From assembly GCA_964020085.1 (NCBI GenBank), contig OZ026595.1, positions 10,131,016 through 10,195,015 on the forward strand: a stretch of 64,000 nucleotides of DNA, in the 5' to 3' direction. The DNA comes from Micromussa lordhowensis. Lineage: Eukaryota; Cnidaria; Anthozoa; Scleractinia; Lobophylliidae. The translations under genes and the position numbers were made by a program. The notes below the pieces were generated by a model. The model did not search any database. It had not been told where the DNA came from and saw nothing but the letters and a program-made list of their open reading frames with translations. This document shows, in pieces, positions 12,701 through 21,600 of this stretch. How positions within the stretch are numbered: the first letter of the stretch is position 1; each line of letters opens with the position of its first letter.

Positions 12701-14608
12701 AACCGTAGAGCCACAAAAATATCCAATACACTTGATGTTAACATGGGAATGTAACGTTTGTTCCCTCTCTCCCCTCCTTCCTTCGCCGTTTCCCAATGTT
12801 GTTTTTGTACAAATTTTATGTTTTCCCAAATTGTCAATCTTCTGAAACAACAATGAAAGTAAGGATGGGAATGGGCAAAGTTTGAAATGTCTTTATATGT
12901 GCATTAGACAAAAGATTGCTATTTACCTGTTAGTATGAACAATCAGATTTATAACACACGCCATCATTGTTTATTTGAGACAAAATCAGTATGCTCGAGA
13001 GTTGTCTACACTAGTTTTTTTTTTTTTTTTTTTTCTGTACAGGATTATTTTTCTCAAATAGGGGATGCTACAGCGGTGGGATAGCCAGTTTACAATTCTG
13101 TTATTGGATCGAGCCTCGCTGGATACGAACATGGCACGAGGCCAAAAAGACTTGTGATGATAGTCTAGCAAATCTTGTTAGTATTGGAAGCCAAGAGGAA
13201 TACGACTTCCTAGAAGAGGTGCTACATAAGAAGCAAATATCAAGCTGCTTACATATTGGATTGCAAACCAATGATACTGGCTCTATACCGTCTTGGGTAG
13301 ATGGAAACTTGTGGAGTTTCTCCAAGCTCAACATTACTTCTGAGCAGGAAAGCCAGACAAACATGTGCGCATACAGAGATGTGGACGGATTGTGGTATTT
13401 GACTAAATGCAGCACAAGATGCGGTTTCATCTGTAAGAAATATAGAGGTAGGTGTTAAAGGTACACCATCTCAGCAGTGTTCCTGCGTTTTGCTCATGAC
13501 AGCGCTTAAATTGTGATTAAATAACTTTGATCGTCCAAAAACGTAAAAGTTAGAGCAAGTAATTGTATTTAGTTTTAGTGATTTTTCCAATAAACGGAAG
13601 ACAAAATTCTCTTTGTTCGTGCCATGATTACGTCAACAGCACGTGCTAGCTCTGTGATTCTATCGAGTTTTAGTTAAATCTACTAGCGTTCTGTCACGAT
13701 GTAATTCTCTGATTGGCTACACTACTCACTATTTATCCTATCGTAGGTAGTGAGTAGCGTAGCAGCGTGCGCTAGGGGTCGCTTTCTTGTGTTTTCGAAG
13801 TGTCTTTGCATTGAAGAGCCTGAGGATTTAGATCGAGTTTCTGAACGCCTAGTAGATTTATACTAAACCGATTAGATTACTCGGTCTTGATTTTTATGCG
13901 TGATAGTTGACGAGGGCTCAGCCCGAGTCTCAACTATCACGCGATAGAAATCGAGAGCGAATAATGTAATTGTTTAATAGAAACACGATTTTCAACCAAT
14001 CAACGCGCTTATTAATTTCTTCGGACTATTTTCTAACTATTTATAATCCTGGTGCCATATGCAAGAATACAGATCCAAGCCAGCGATTTTTCCAGTGGAC
14101 GGCATTGCCCAGTCCAGCCTTTGAACAACTAGGTTCTGAACTTTAGTACTACAGTTATTTACTGTAAATTGGTTGGCTTTATTATTTTAGTGCCTTTCCA
14201 AGTTTAAATGCGCTATAAGAAAATTCTCTTCCCTCCGGATCTCGACCGGATCCTTTGTATTGTGTCGTTCAGTGTGTTAAAAGAAAGCTTCCTTCACTGA
14301 ACACGCGATGTTCTCTTCCTTTCTTTTCAGCTGGCATGTTTCGAAACGCCGAATTCCATTGCCGAGTTAGAAGACACAATCACCGACTACTGGGCCATCG
14401 GTTGAGTATCCGATGGGTGCAAAATGAACTGGCTTGTGCAATCGACTGTTTGATTTATGGCAAGGGCTGTGAATCATACAACTATAGACACAACGACTTG
14501 GCATCAAATGGGCAGAACCTTTGCGAGCTTAACAGCTCGAATCAGCACAATAACCCCGCGAGTCTAGTCTACAGTATTGGTTTTCAGTATTGTGAAAGAG
14601 TTTCCTAA
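9689..14608 (+). CDS. Secreted LamG / C-type lectin-like / PAN domain protein (six exons)
   Basis: Exons 9689-9736, 10610-10745, 11011-11395, 11837-12042, 13043-13447 and 14331-14608 join in frame to 1,458 bases and 485 residues. All introns are GT-AG with matching phases (0,1,2,1,1). Residues 1 to about 26 form a signal peptide whose hydrophobic core LVIVQVLFLVTL spans exons 1-2. Residues about 33-255 are a concanavalin-like LamG/pentraxin-type domain (ADHYWPL start, DGMWHHLAITWNATG, LFINGTR). Residues about 265-392 are a C-type lectin-like domain, and 395-485 a PAN/apple domain. The protein should be extracellular; no membrane helix or GPI signal follows. Such mosaics are common in cnidarians and suggest adhesion or glycan recognition, but the ligand cannot be read from sequence. 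Several NxS/T sites suggest N-glycosylation. The upstream ATG at 9689 is the only start that gives a signal peptide with exon 2. Confidence 0.85.
10610..10745 (+). CDS. Lectin gene exon 2: end of signal peptide and start of LamG domain
   Basis: Acceptor TTTGTCCAG before 10610 and donor AGAG|GTAATT after 10745. It encodes VLFLVTLTHAWNSGADHYWP and then LNEIAYGRVYD; the HYWPL motif is typical of the first strand of LamG/pentraxin-like domains. It ends in phase 1. Confidence 0.8.
11011..11395 (+). CDS. Lectin gene exon 3: core of the LamG-like domain
   Basis: Acceptor TTTTCCACAG and donor ACAAG|GTACAAG. It encodes most of the jelly-roll: LDLGLRSNSCYVDVKYCNQT, ISIAFWVSFREAS, LIEFGSGDCGLMLV, GMWHHLAITWNATG and LFINGT. 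It carries several N-glycosylation motifs (NQT, NAT, NGT). It ends in phase 2. Confidence 0.85.
11396..11836 (+). other. Lectin gene intron 3
   Basis: A 441-bp intron with GTACAAG donor and TGACTTATAG acceptor. The open frame continues past the donor for about 12 codons, so this intron is called from the phase match with the next exon. No other feature is seen in it. Confidence 0.7.
11837..12042 (+). CDS. Lectin gene exon 4: C-terminal end of the LamG-like domain
   Basis: Acceptor CTTATAG and donor CAAG|GTAAGA. It encodes a Cys-rich turn, CADTNCTCDW, followed by VKLARLILWHYAVNNEAILA, which fits the last helix/strand of LamG_3-type domains. It ends in phase 1. Confidence 0.8.
12043..13042 (+). 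other. Lectin gene intron 4 with a Penelope-derived repeat
   Basis: A 1,000-bp intron. It contains a repeat shared with 24686-24895 (about 12500-12700, listed separately) and ends in a run of 20 T (13015-13034) just before the TGTACAG acceptor. Confidence 0.75.
12500..12700 (-). repeat. Repeat copy with degenerate hammerhead-like motif
   Basis: It shares ATAATTTGGTTTTATCAACT, TTGATAAT, AAAGAGATT and TTTCGAGCGTTAGCCCTTCG with 24686-24895. On the minus strand 12637-12667 reads CCGACGA, AGGGC, loop, GCTC, GAAA, TGTC. Compared with a hammerhead core (CUGANGA, stem II, GAAA, short stem III, GUC), both conserved boxes have point changes. A second, inverted CGGAGCG/CGCTCCG block follows at 12660-12680. 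Confidence 0.6.
13043..13447 (+). CDS. Lectin gene exon 5: C-type lectin-like domain
   Basis: Acceptor TCTGTACAG and donor AGAG|GTAGGT. It encodes one full CTLD: WHEAKKTCDDSLANLVSIGS, then EEYDFLEEVL, HIGLQTNDTG, WVDGNLWSFS, MCAYRDVDGLWYLTKCSTRC and GFICK. The disulphide cysteines and the IGL/WVDG framework are present. No EPN or QPD tripeptide is seen, so Ca-dependent mannose/galactose binding of the classical kind is not predicted. It ends in phase 1. Confidence 0.9.
13680..14012 (+). repeat. Dispersed repeat, copy B, in lectin intron 5
   Basis: The inverse of the copy at 7200-7472. It carries an inner hairpin, GCGTGATAGTTGACGAGGGC paired with GAGTCTCAACTATCACGC (13900-13942), and ends near CAACGCGC. 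It lies wholly within the intron between the CTLD and PAN exons. Confidence 0.7.
14331..14608 (+). CDS. Lectin gene exon 6: PAN/apple domain and stop
   Basis: Acceptor TTCTTTTCAG. It encodes AEFHCRVRRHNHRLLGHRLS, then ELACAIDCLIYGKGCESYNY and LCELNSSNQHN, ending YCERVS and TAA at 14606. The pattern (CxxxC, then GCxSYNY, then CEL) is that of PAN/apple modules. No AATAAA was found close downstream. Confidence 0.85.
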
Positions 14609-14877
14609 GAAAATCTGAAATATGAGAATTAATTTTCATACATGTGACTGAAAACACGTTCGTAGGTCCCAGGATTAGCTTGTTCTATAACTCTTGAACT
14701 TGAACCATGAACAAATATAGTGTTGGAAAATGCGCGAACACTTTAACTCATATCTATAATAACTACAAAATACTTTTCTGCACATCTGTCTCCTCTTCCA
14801 GAGTTGGAAAATAGTAAAATGCAAACCTTCGATGTAAAAAAATGTTCATTAGAAAGTGCTCAATTCAGTTAATTCGA

Positions 14878-14905
14878 GACGTTTCGGGAATAACCCCTAC
14901 ATCAG
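14878..14905 (-). ncRNA. Degenerate hammerhead-like core
   Basis: On the minus strand it reads CTGATGT, AGGGG, TTATT, CCC, GAAA, CGTC, with bases on either side (ACGA / TCGA) able to form a short stem I. The first box differs from CUGANGA at its last base. It resembles the hammerhead motifs reported in Penelope-like elements; activity is unlikely with that change. Confidence 0.35.
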
Positions 14906-15089
14906 TCGTTTAGTGAGAATTGTTTTGCCAACATTGCGCAGGAAGGAAAAGTGCCTCACAGTATTGACAATTAACTTTTCCAACACTAGTAAACTGGGAT
15001 GTAGTTCATAAAACGTTACTCAAAGCGAGAGACAGACGGATTCGGCTAATGGGTTTACATCCTTGTTGCCACCCAATTCAGATCATGCG

Positions 15090-15350
15090 ATGGTTCATTT
15101 GGGAGGTTACAATTGTTCTGTTTGTACATAGTTCCATGCAATCAGTTGCGTATGACACATTACGCAGTTGTAACCTCCTAAATGAATCACTACGTGGTCT
15201 GAATAGGCCATTTCCGAGTTCCCTTGTGCCTCTGTTTCAAAACGAGTCTAAGTGCGAAACCATTCAAATGGAAATGAGTTTGATTTGAATGAAAATGGCA
15301 TGTAGACGGACTAATTTTCATAAGAATGGTTTCGCACTTAGACTTGACAC
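15090..15350. repeat. Two nested short inverted repeats
   Basis: TTCATTTGGGAGGTTACAAT (about 15092) pairs with GTTGTAACCTCCTAAATGAA (about 15166). Separately, GTCTAAGTGCGAAACCATTC (about 15247) pairs with GAATGGTTTCGCACTTAGAC (about 15326). They look like the termini of small foldback elements. Confidence 0.65.
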
Positions 15351-16225
15351 GGGCCTAATGTCTCTCTTTACTGATTTCGACTTTTTGCTCAAAACGCAAT
15401 CGATGTAAAAACAAGAATTATCTACCGATACATCGATATCAATTAAGTGGGTCGTGTTGTTTGGTTTATTATTAAAATAGTTAAATAACTGTTAAATAGA
15501 TGGCAATTCGTTATCCACCCTTTGAACAACCGGAGCCAAACATCATGTCAGAACTTTTACTTTAATTATACCACTGCATCGCAGTTTCAATTTTACACAA
15601 TTCAAAGGAACTGGACAGTGATTAATTTAATTTTGGAACCTTATAAAATACTAACAACTAAGTGAAAGGACAAACCATGCCTCCTTTTTGCACAATTAAT
15701 ACAATTGTGTTATTCAAACTACTGTATGACAAAATTTTCAGATCTGATTGGACAGTACGAGTCATTTGTACGCGCCATTATAGCACAGTTGCACTTCACA
15801 GGTTTCTTTTTCTGGTGAATCATGAAAAAAACTGAAATCACTAACTGCTAAACCCGGCCTACGATTATTTTTTCCACCATTTTTTTTATAGTTATGACTT
15901 ATTGTTATGATTACAGAGTGAATTAAACTCAAATTGCTCCTTTCCTCATTATTTGTTAATTAAAGGATTAAATTAATTTCTTAATGGCACAAAAATAATA
16001 TATTCTGACTTCTTTTAAGCTAATATTACCTTCTTTTTCGAAAATTGTCATTGTTTGCATTTTCTTTTATGATGAATTTTATGTAAAGGTTTCAGATAGT
16101 TTGTTTCAGAACACGTCCATTCGAGACCGGTTTTTATGAAAAGACAAAATCCAGCGTTATCCGTATATCAACAGTGTCCTATATAAATAGCATTCAATAA
16201 ATCCAGAAATGAATTTACCAGTGTA

Positions 16226-16509
16226 CAATCCTGGCCAAAACGTTTGGGACACTTTCTCATTTTTCTATAAAAAAGCATTTGAATCTATCCCCCCCTCTCC
16301 CCGCCCCTGAACAATGTTGGTAAGCGGGAGTCACAGATGTATCAAAAATACTCTTCAGTCAGATGACTTCAACATTGTTCAGGGGGAGGAGGGGGGAGGG
16401 GAAATCTTTTTAAGGCTATTGGTATGACTGTAAATTGTTGGTTCCCTCAGATTCCACGTAAAAACGCGAGAACAAAGGGAAGTGTCCCAAACCCTTTTGG
16501 CCAGGATTG
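16226..16509. mobile_element. 284-bp Tc1/mariner-type MITE
   Basis: Terminal inverted repeats begin CAATCCTGGCCAAAA and continue GTTTGGGACACTT at both ends (about 29 bp, with small differences), and TA dinucleotides flank the element (16224-16225 and 16510-16511). A second inner inverted repeat pairs a C-rich tract at about 16290 with a G-rich tract at about 16380. There is no coding capacity. The CTGGCCAAAA terminus resembles Tc1-family ends. Confidence 0.9.
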
Positions 16510-18048
16510 TAGGTGTCATAAAAGCTAAACTGTAAACTATCACAGCAATGCTAAGTACTATTTCGTCCTACCAGTGCCAATGAATAAACGCTTGTTTCAT
16601 TCTGGCATCTCGATAAGACTCTTCAGTGCTGTTTGAGAAATCCATAGACCAAAACACCCACAGACCGAAGCAGAATTCACCTGACACACATACATCGATG
16701 AGTTATTTTAGCATAAATTTGAAAGGTGTTTAAAACCATCTAGAATTGCTACAAATTACAAAATGTCCTATTCTGATAAAAAAGAGACCTTTCATAAAGC
16801 TAAGTCTTTTTTTGAGAAGATACTTTTCTCTATTAAATATATGTAGTTTATACTTCTATATAAACTGTACGCATTTCTCAGTAATATCCTTTGATAATTA
16901 TCCTCAAAAAGAGAACGTACTAAGTGCGAGTAATTTACTCTGTAACATAGAATACTAGTCGTCTCCATTGAAACTGCTTTAAACTTCAAGATAAAAATCA
17001 TTCGGCTTGCGTCTACTATATATAAAACATCAAGCCTGTTAATAAGCTCACCTCAACTTCTCAAGGTAGACGAGGTCTAAACTCATAAGTTCTTATATTG
17101 CTGTTAGTGAAACCTGTTTTATACAATTTACAGTGTTCATGAATTGCAGCTAAGAAAATTGATATTAACACTATATACGTCTATACACACACGGAAAACC
17201 TATTATTTAGTCTTATAAATATCCGCCGTTTTCTTTCGTCCGGCAGCATCTGTCGTGATAACCTGGTGGCTCATCACGTGGCGACGAGTGAAATCTGCAA
17301 AGAACTTCACATGCGCTTTGCCAGGATTTACCTTATTATTTCAGGAGTCTTAATCATCATCCAATCTCTGCGCGCCAGTAGGCGCATTAGTCTTAATACT
17401 CATTCCATATATTTTTTTAACGCAATGAATGACAAATCCTTGAAAACGAACAAATTTTATCTTGAACCTCCATTCGAGGTTTTAACAGTCCTCCAATTTG
17501 TTTCCTTTATTCAGACTGCTTACACTGCTTTTGAATAAATCTCCCTCTCTTGTGTAACTGAATTTGTGAGCTCAGAAGTCTTAGAGATGGGGCAAGATAT
17601 GCAATTTCAAACAGCAATTTCGTAGTGAAATTAGACAGCAGTCTGTCATTCATTGTATCAAACGAGAAATATGGGGCGAGGAGCATGATATAGCCAAGTC
17701 TCCTCTACCTGCCGTTGTCATGGTACTAACTATAGGTTAACCTACTGGTAGTCCTTACTCCTCTCCGACTCATCAATTTGGGAATCACGGACGCCAATGG
17801 AAGCGGTGCACGCTTTCCCGAAGCGTCAAATAAAGTACCACCAGAGAATGTTACAAGGCAAGCAACTCTTTTAAATGCGAGACGTCAAGGTTCGTAAGCA
17901 GGATAGTGCAGTGGAACTTTTCCTCAAAGCTTACAATCTGCCATGGTCCTGGCTACCTACAAAGACTGTATATTTAACTCCCAGGGGGCACTTGTCTGCT
18001 AAGTAAGCTGACGTTTTGGACTTCTTACAGGGGTTCGACTGTACTCGT
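16510..18048. other. Non-coding stretch; includes the kinesin 3' flank
   Basis: No gene was recognised. A possible minus-strand polyadenylation signal for the kinesin (AATAAA on the minus strand) lies at 17506-17511, about 540 bases past the stop codon. That would give a plausible 3' UTR, but it is only one hexamer. Confidence 0.4.
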
Positions 18049-18601
18049 TCAGTTTCGCTTCGTAAACAGGCCACACATTTGGCACGTGACCTGTCCATCA
18101 TCTCCATAGTCAACAGTCACCTCGTCAGGTATATCTGTATAATGCAACTCATAACAAAGACTGTTCTGAATAGCACCAGATATCTCGGAGTCTGCTTCAC
18201 TTTGCTTTCTCTGAACTGCAGCATACTCTACCTTATCCTCAAACGACATATTATCGTAACCTGAAAGTCTGTTTGCGATCTCAGTGATTTCTTGTTCTTC
18301 TTTAGTGGGTGTCCTCTTCGGGATGTCTCGTGGGATGGAAGCTAAGAGTTCGCAAAGGTCAAGATCACTGGAATCCATGTCAGCTGTTCGCCAGCCTTCC
18401 TTGTTAACACCTGGCTCTTCGATATCCTGACTGCTAAGCAAGTCTGGTTTTTGTCGTCTCCTTTTGATGGCCATCTTATCTTCTGATTCGCCGTCTACGT
18501 TTTCAAAAGTCACACGTTTCTGGGACTTTCTCTTCTTTTCAGGCGGACTCGACTGGAAATCATCTATTTCGTCTTTAGAGGAGTCACTATATGCAACGTC
18601 C
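18049..18601 (-). CDS. Kinesin exon 21: C-terminal tail and stop
   Basis: Acceptor ATATCAG, phase 2 entry. It encodes [20 protein letters not shown], a basic patch KKRKSQKRV and [10 protein letters not shown], then an acidic helical part, ending [11 protein letters not shown] and TGA at 18049. The basic clusters could be nuclear-localisation or microtubule-binding segments. The CxxC near the end is a lone pair and not a recognisable zinc finger. Confidence 0.85.
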
Positions 18602-21600
18602 CTGATATGAAATTAAAAGAAAATAATAAAAATACAAAAACAAAAAAAAAAACACCGGTTGAACAAAGTGATTAGGTAGAAGAACTTCTGTTGATGTGTT
18701 TGGAGTAAAAAGATCCCATTTCCTTTCCTATCTTTCACCATGATGAGAGAAGAAAAACCGGATCTCAGTTAAAAGACGCCAGATGGAGAATTCGTGGAAG
18801 GTTTAAGGGATAAATAATCTCATTTCTTCTTGAGTTTACTCGCTTATTAGTGACTTTAACGCCAGCAAAAGCTTACCCTTGAGATACCTTGCGAGTAAGC
18901 TTTTTTGGAGAAGACTCCAAGAGAAATTGTTCGCAGGGTCTACCAGTAACCGACTCCTAAAGAAAATCTGTGATTGGAGTAATTCAGGAAGTAATTTATC
19001 AAGTTCTGGCAAAGGAAATCATTACCGTGACGACGTTTGGATATCTGATGCTAATTAGTATAGATTTTGCGATTTTTTTCTCCGTTTACTCCTTAGTTTT
19101 AGTTTCGACAGAGAAGATATATCAAACACTCAAGACAGTATTAAAACTGGGTTTGTCACCAGGTGGGTACATTTGAAAAAATATTTAAAAATACAAACTT
19201 AGGTTACACTGGTGGTTTAAAAGATGATATTTACAATAAAAATGTTCCCGACGTTTCGGTCGCAACCACAGACCTTCTTCAGGGGAAGTGAAAGAAAAAA
19301 ACCATACAAAGGCTTAGATATAAACAAGACGCTGATTAAAAATTCAAGATATGTGTCATTTTTTCTTGTTTGCGAGGGTCAAGTGCAAATACTCCTTGGG
19401 GAGTAACGCCCCGTCGTCTCGGTTGAGCGGGTCTTTCGCGCAATTAATCTCCCAAGCTTCCAGAATCTTCCTTTGGTAAAAGACTCTCTTTATTGGCTCA
19501 GAGGTCCCGCTAATGTATGGAATTGTGCTATAGCCTCGCCCAGATTCTGCAGCGTTAATTGTGTCTTTCAACGGTGATTTAGGCTTGCTGGCATCCAAAA
19601 TAAAGCGCTTGGGGTATCCATTGGACTGTAATGTCGATATTACTCGTTGCTTTTCCTTACTTCGATCAAATTTTGTTGTGGGGATTCTTTCAGCCCGATC
19701 CTTTGGAAAACCACGGCATCAAAGTGGCATTTAAACCCTATCAAACAATAAACCAGGTGTTTCCCAAACCGAAAGACCAAATAGACAAAGAAGAAACTCG
19801 TGGTCCTGTTTACGACATTCCTTGCGCTGATTGCAGCAAGAGCTACATTGGCGAAACGCAAAGAAAATTCTCAACAAGAAGAGGCGAGCACCAAAAGGCT
19901 GTCGCACGGAGACAATGCGAAAAATCAGCACTTGCAGATCACGTGATAAATACCAATCACGATATCGCATGGGATGAGGCCACAATTCTCAGGACCAATA
20001 CCAATTGGCACCAAAGGAAGATTCTGGAAGCTTGGGAGATTAATTGCGCGAAAGACCCGCTCAACCGAGACGACGGGGCGTTACTCCCCAAGGAGTATTT
20101 GCACTTGACCCTCGCAAACAAGAAAAAATGACACATATCTTGAATTTTTAATCAGCGTCTTGTTTATATCTAAGCCTTTGTATGGTTTTTTCTTTCACTT
20201 CCCCTGAAGAAGGTCCGTGGTTGCGACCGAAACGTCGGGAACATTTTTATTGTAAATATCATCTTTTAAACCACCAGTGTAACCTAAGTTTGTATTTTTA
20301 AATATTTTTTCAAACTCAAGACAGTGTTTGACCACATTTCCAAATACCTCAAACCTCGTCAAAAATACTTCATATGCGTCGTATTTTCAACTCTCTTCTC
20401 GGTCTAAACACGGTCTTTCGTGTTTGATATATTACATCAAAACGTACATGTACTCGTCTTATAATCTTTCAGTGGTTCTTGGCACACAAACCTTCTTAAT
20501 TTCTCTGAGTGTTAATTGTAAAATATAATTCTCCTAACGTGGAGCGTTTACTTACATTTGATTGTCTGGCGCTCTGGAGCTGATACATCTCTCGATTAAT
20601 ATCTTCCTCACATCCAGCTCATCCTCTAGATCGGTGATAGTTCCTTTGATTTGAGCCAATTCTCCCTCCAGCCTGTGCCTGTACTCCATGAATTCGCATA
20701 TTTCCCCCTCAAGTCGGGAGGTGTCCTGCATGTGAGAAAGGAGATTTCCCTTTAGCTGACTTCTGCTCTCCTCCAGCTCTTCCGGGACTTTTGAAGCGCA
20801 ATGCTGACAGGTGGAGATGCCCTTCTCGCATTCTTCCAGCTCGTTTTGAAGCTGTGTCTTCTCGTTTTGCAGTTGTGTTATCTCGTCTTCTTTGGTAGCA
20901 AGTTCGCATGAAAGCCGAGAAAGCTTGCTTTCCAAGTTGTCGTAAAGGAGGCAAATATCGTTTCCATCGCCGCCAATTCGACCGTCATTGTTTGTTTTCC
21001 TTTCTCGTACTAATTCCTCTTTCAATCGAGACAGTAAACTCGACAGTTTGACGCGCTCGGCCTTGCTGAGGCGCGGTAACACAGTGCTGCTCTTGGAACT
21101 GTCAATCAGAGAATCGGGTCCGTGTTCACTTTTAACTTCATAACTGGGCTTGATCTCAAGTTTTCTCGCATGTACAGCGCCAGAATTTGGTACGTCGTGC
21201 ATTCGACTTAATGCGTCCTTGATTGCGAGGATTTTAGCTTTCAAGTCCTCGTAGAGTCGTAAAATTTCCGTTTTGTTCTCTCTAATTATGCTCACATCCG
21301 AAGGATTTAAAAAACATTCATTATCTGGATGAAGGGGAACGACAAACGAAGTTTTCCACGAAAGAATATCGCTTATTTCACCGCTGACTTCACTGCTCGA
21401 CTCAACCTCAGTTTGCGTCGAGGTATCATAGGAATCAGCAGATGTTGGTCTCGATCTAAATCGCTGAACAGCCTTCACATCCAATCCAAGAGAAGCGATT
21501 ATCTTATCAACATGACTGCTTACGTCTCTTTGCAGAGTTAATACGCCATTTATAAGACCTAGAATTTCCTGCTTTAACCGATCAACTACACGGCTAGCTT

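Larger units (their letters stand above)
14609..16223. other. Intergenic stretch with small inverted repeats
   Basis: No gene was identified between the two convergent genes. It contains a hammerhead-like motif (14878-14905) and two short inverted repeats near 15090-15350, listed separately. The rest is AT-rich and unremarkable. Confidence 0.5.
19140..20314. mobile_element. Penelope-like element in inverted, partly duplicated form
   Basis: Inverted arms of about 300 bp (19177-19476 and 20011-20310) flank a centre that encodes the PLE C-terminal region. CTCAAGACAGT occurs just outside both ends (19129-19139 and 20315-20325), a likely target duplication. The plus half encodes a GIY-YIG endonuclease. 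The minus half encodes the end of the reverse-transcriptase region ([30 protein letters not shown]) fused straight to the last codons of the element, so its endonuclease is deleted. Both arms carry a hammerhead-like motif. It lies in the kinesin intron between exons 21 and 20. Confidence 0.85.

Noticed and set aside
16288..16410. A pair of C-rich and G-rich tracts as a separate regulatory hairpin
   Set aside because: They are the inner inverted repeat of the 284-bp TA-flanked MITE.
17266..17538. A plus-strand frame of 90 codons with a hydrophobic stretch
   Set aside because: It overlaps the probable 3' UTR of the kinesin on the other strand and has no recognisable domain.
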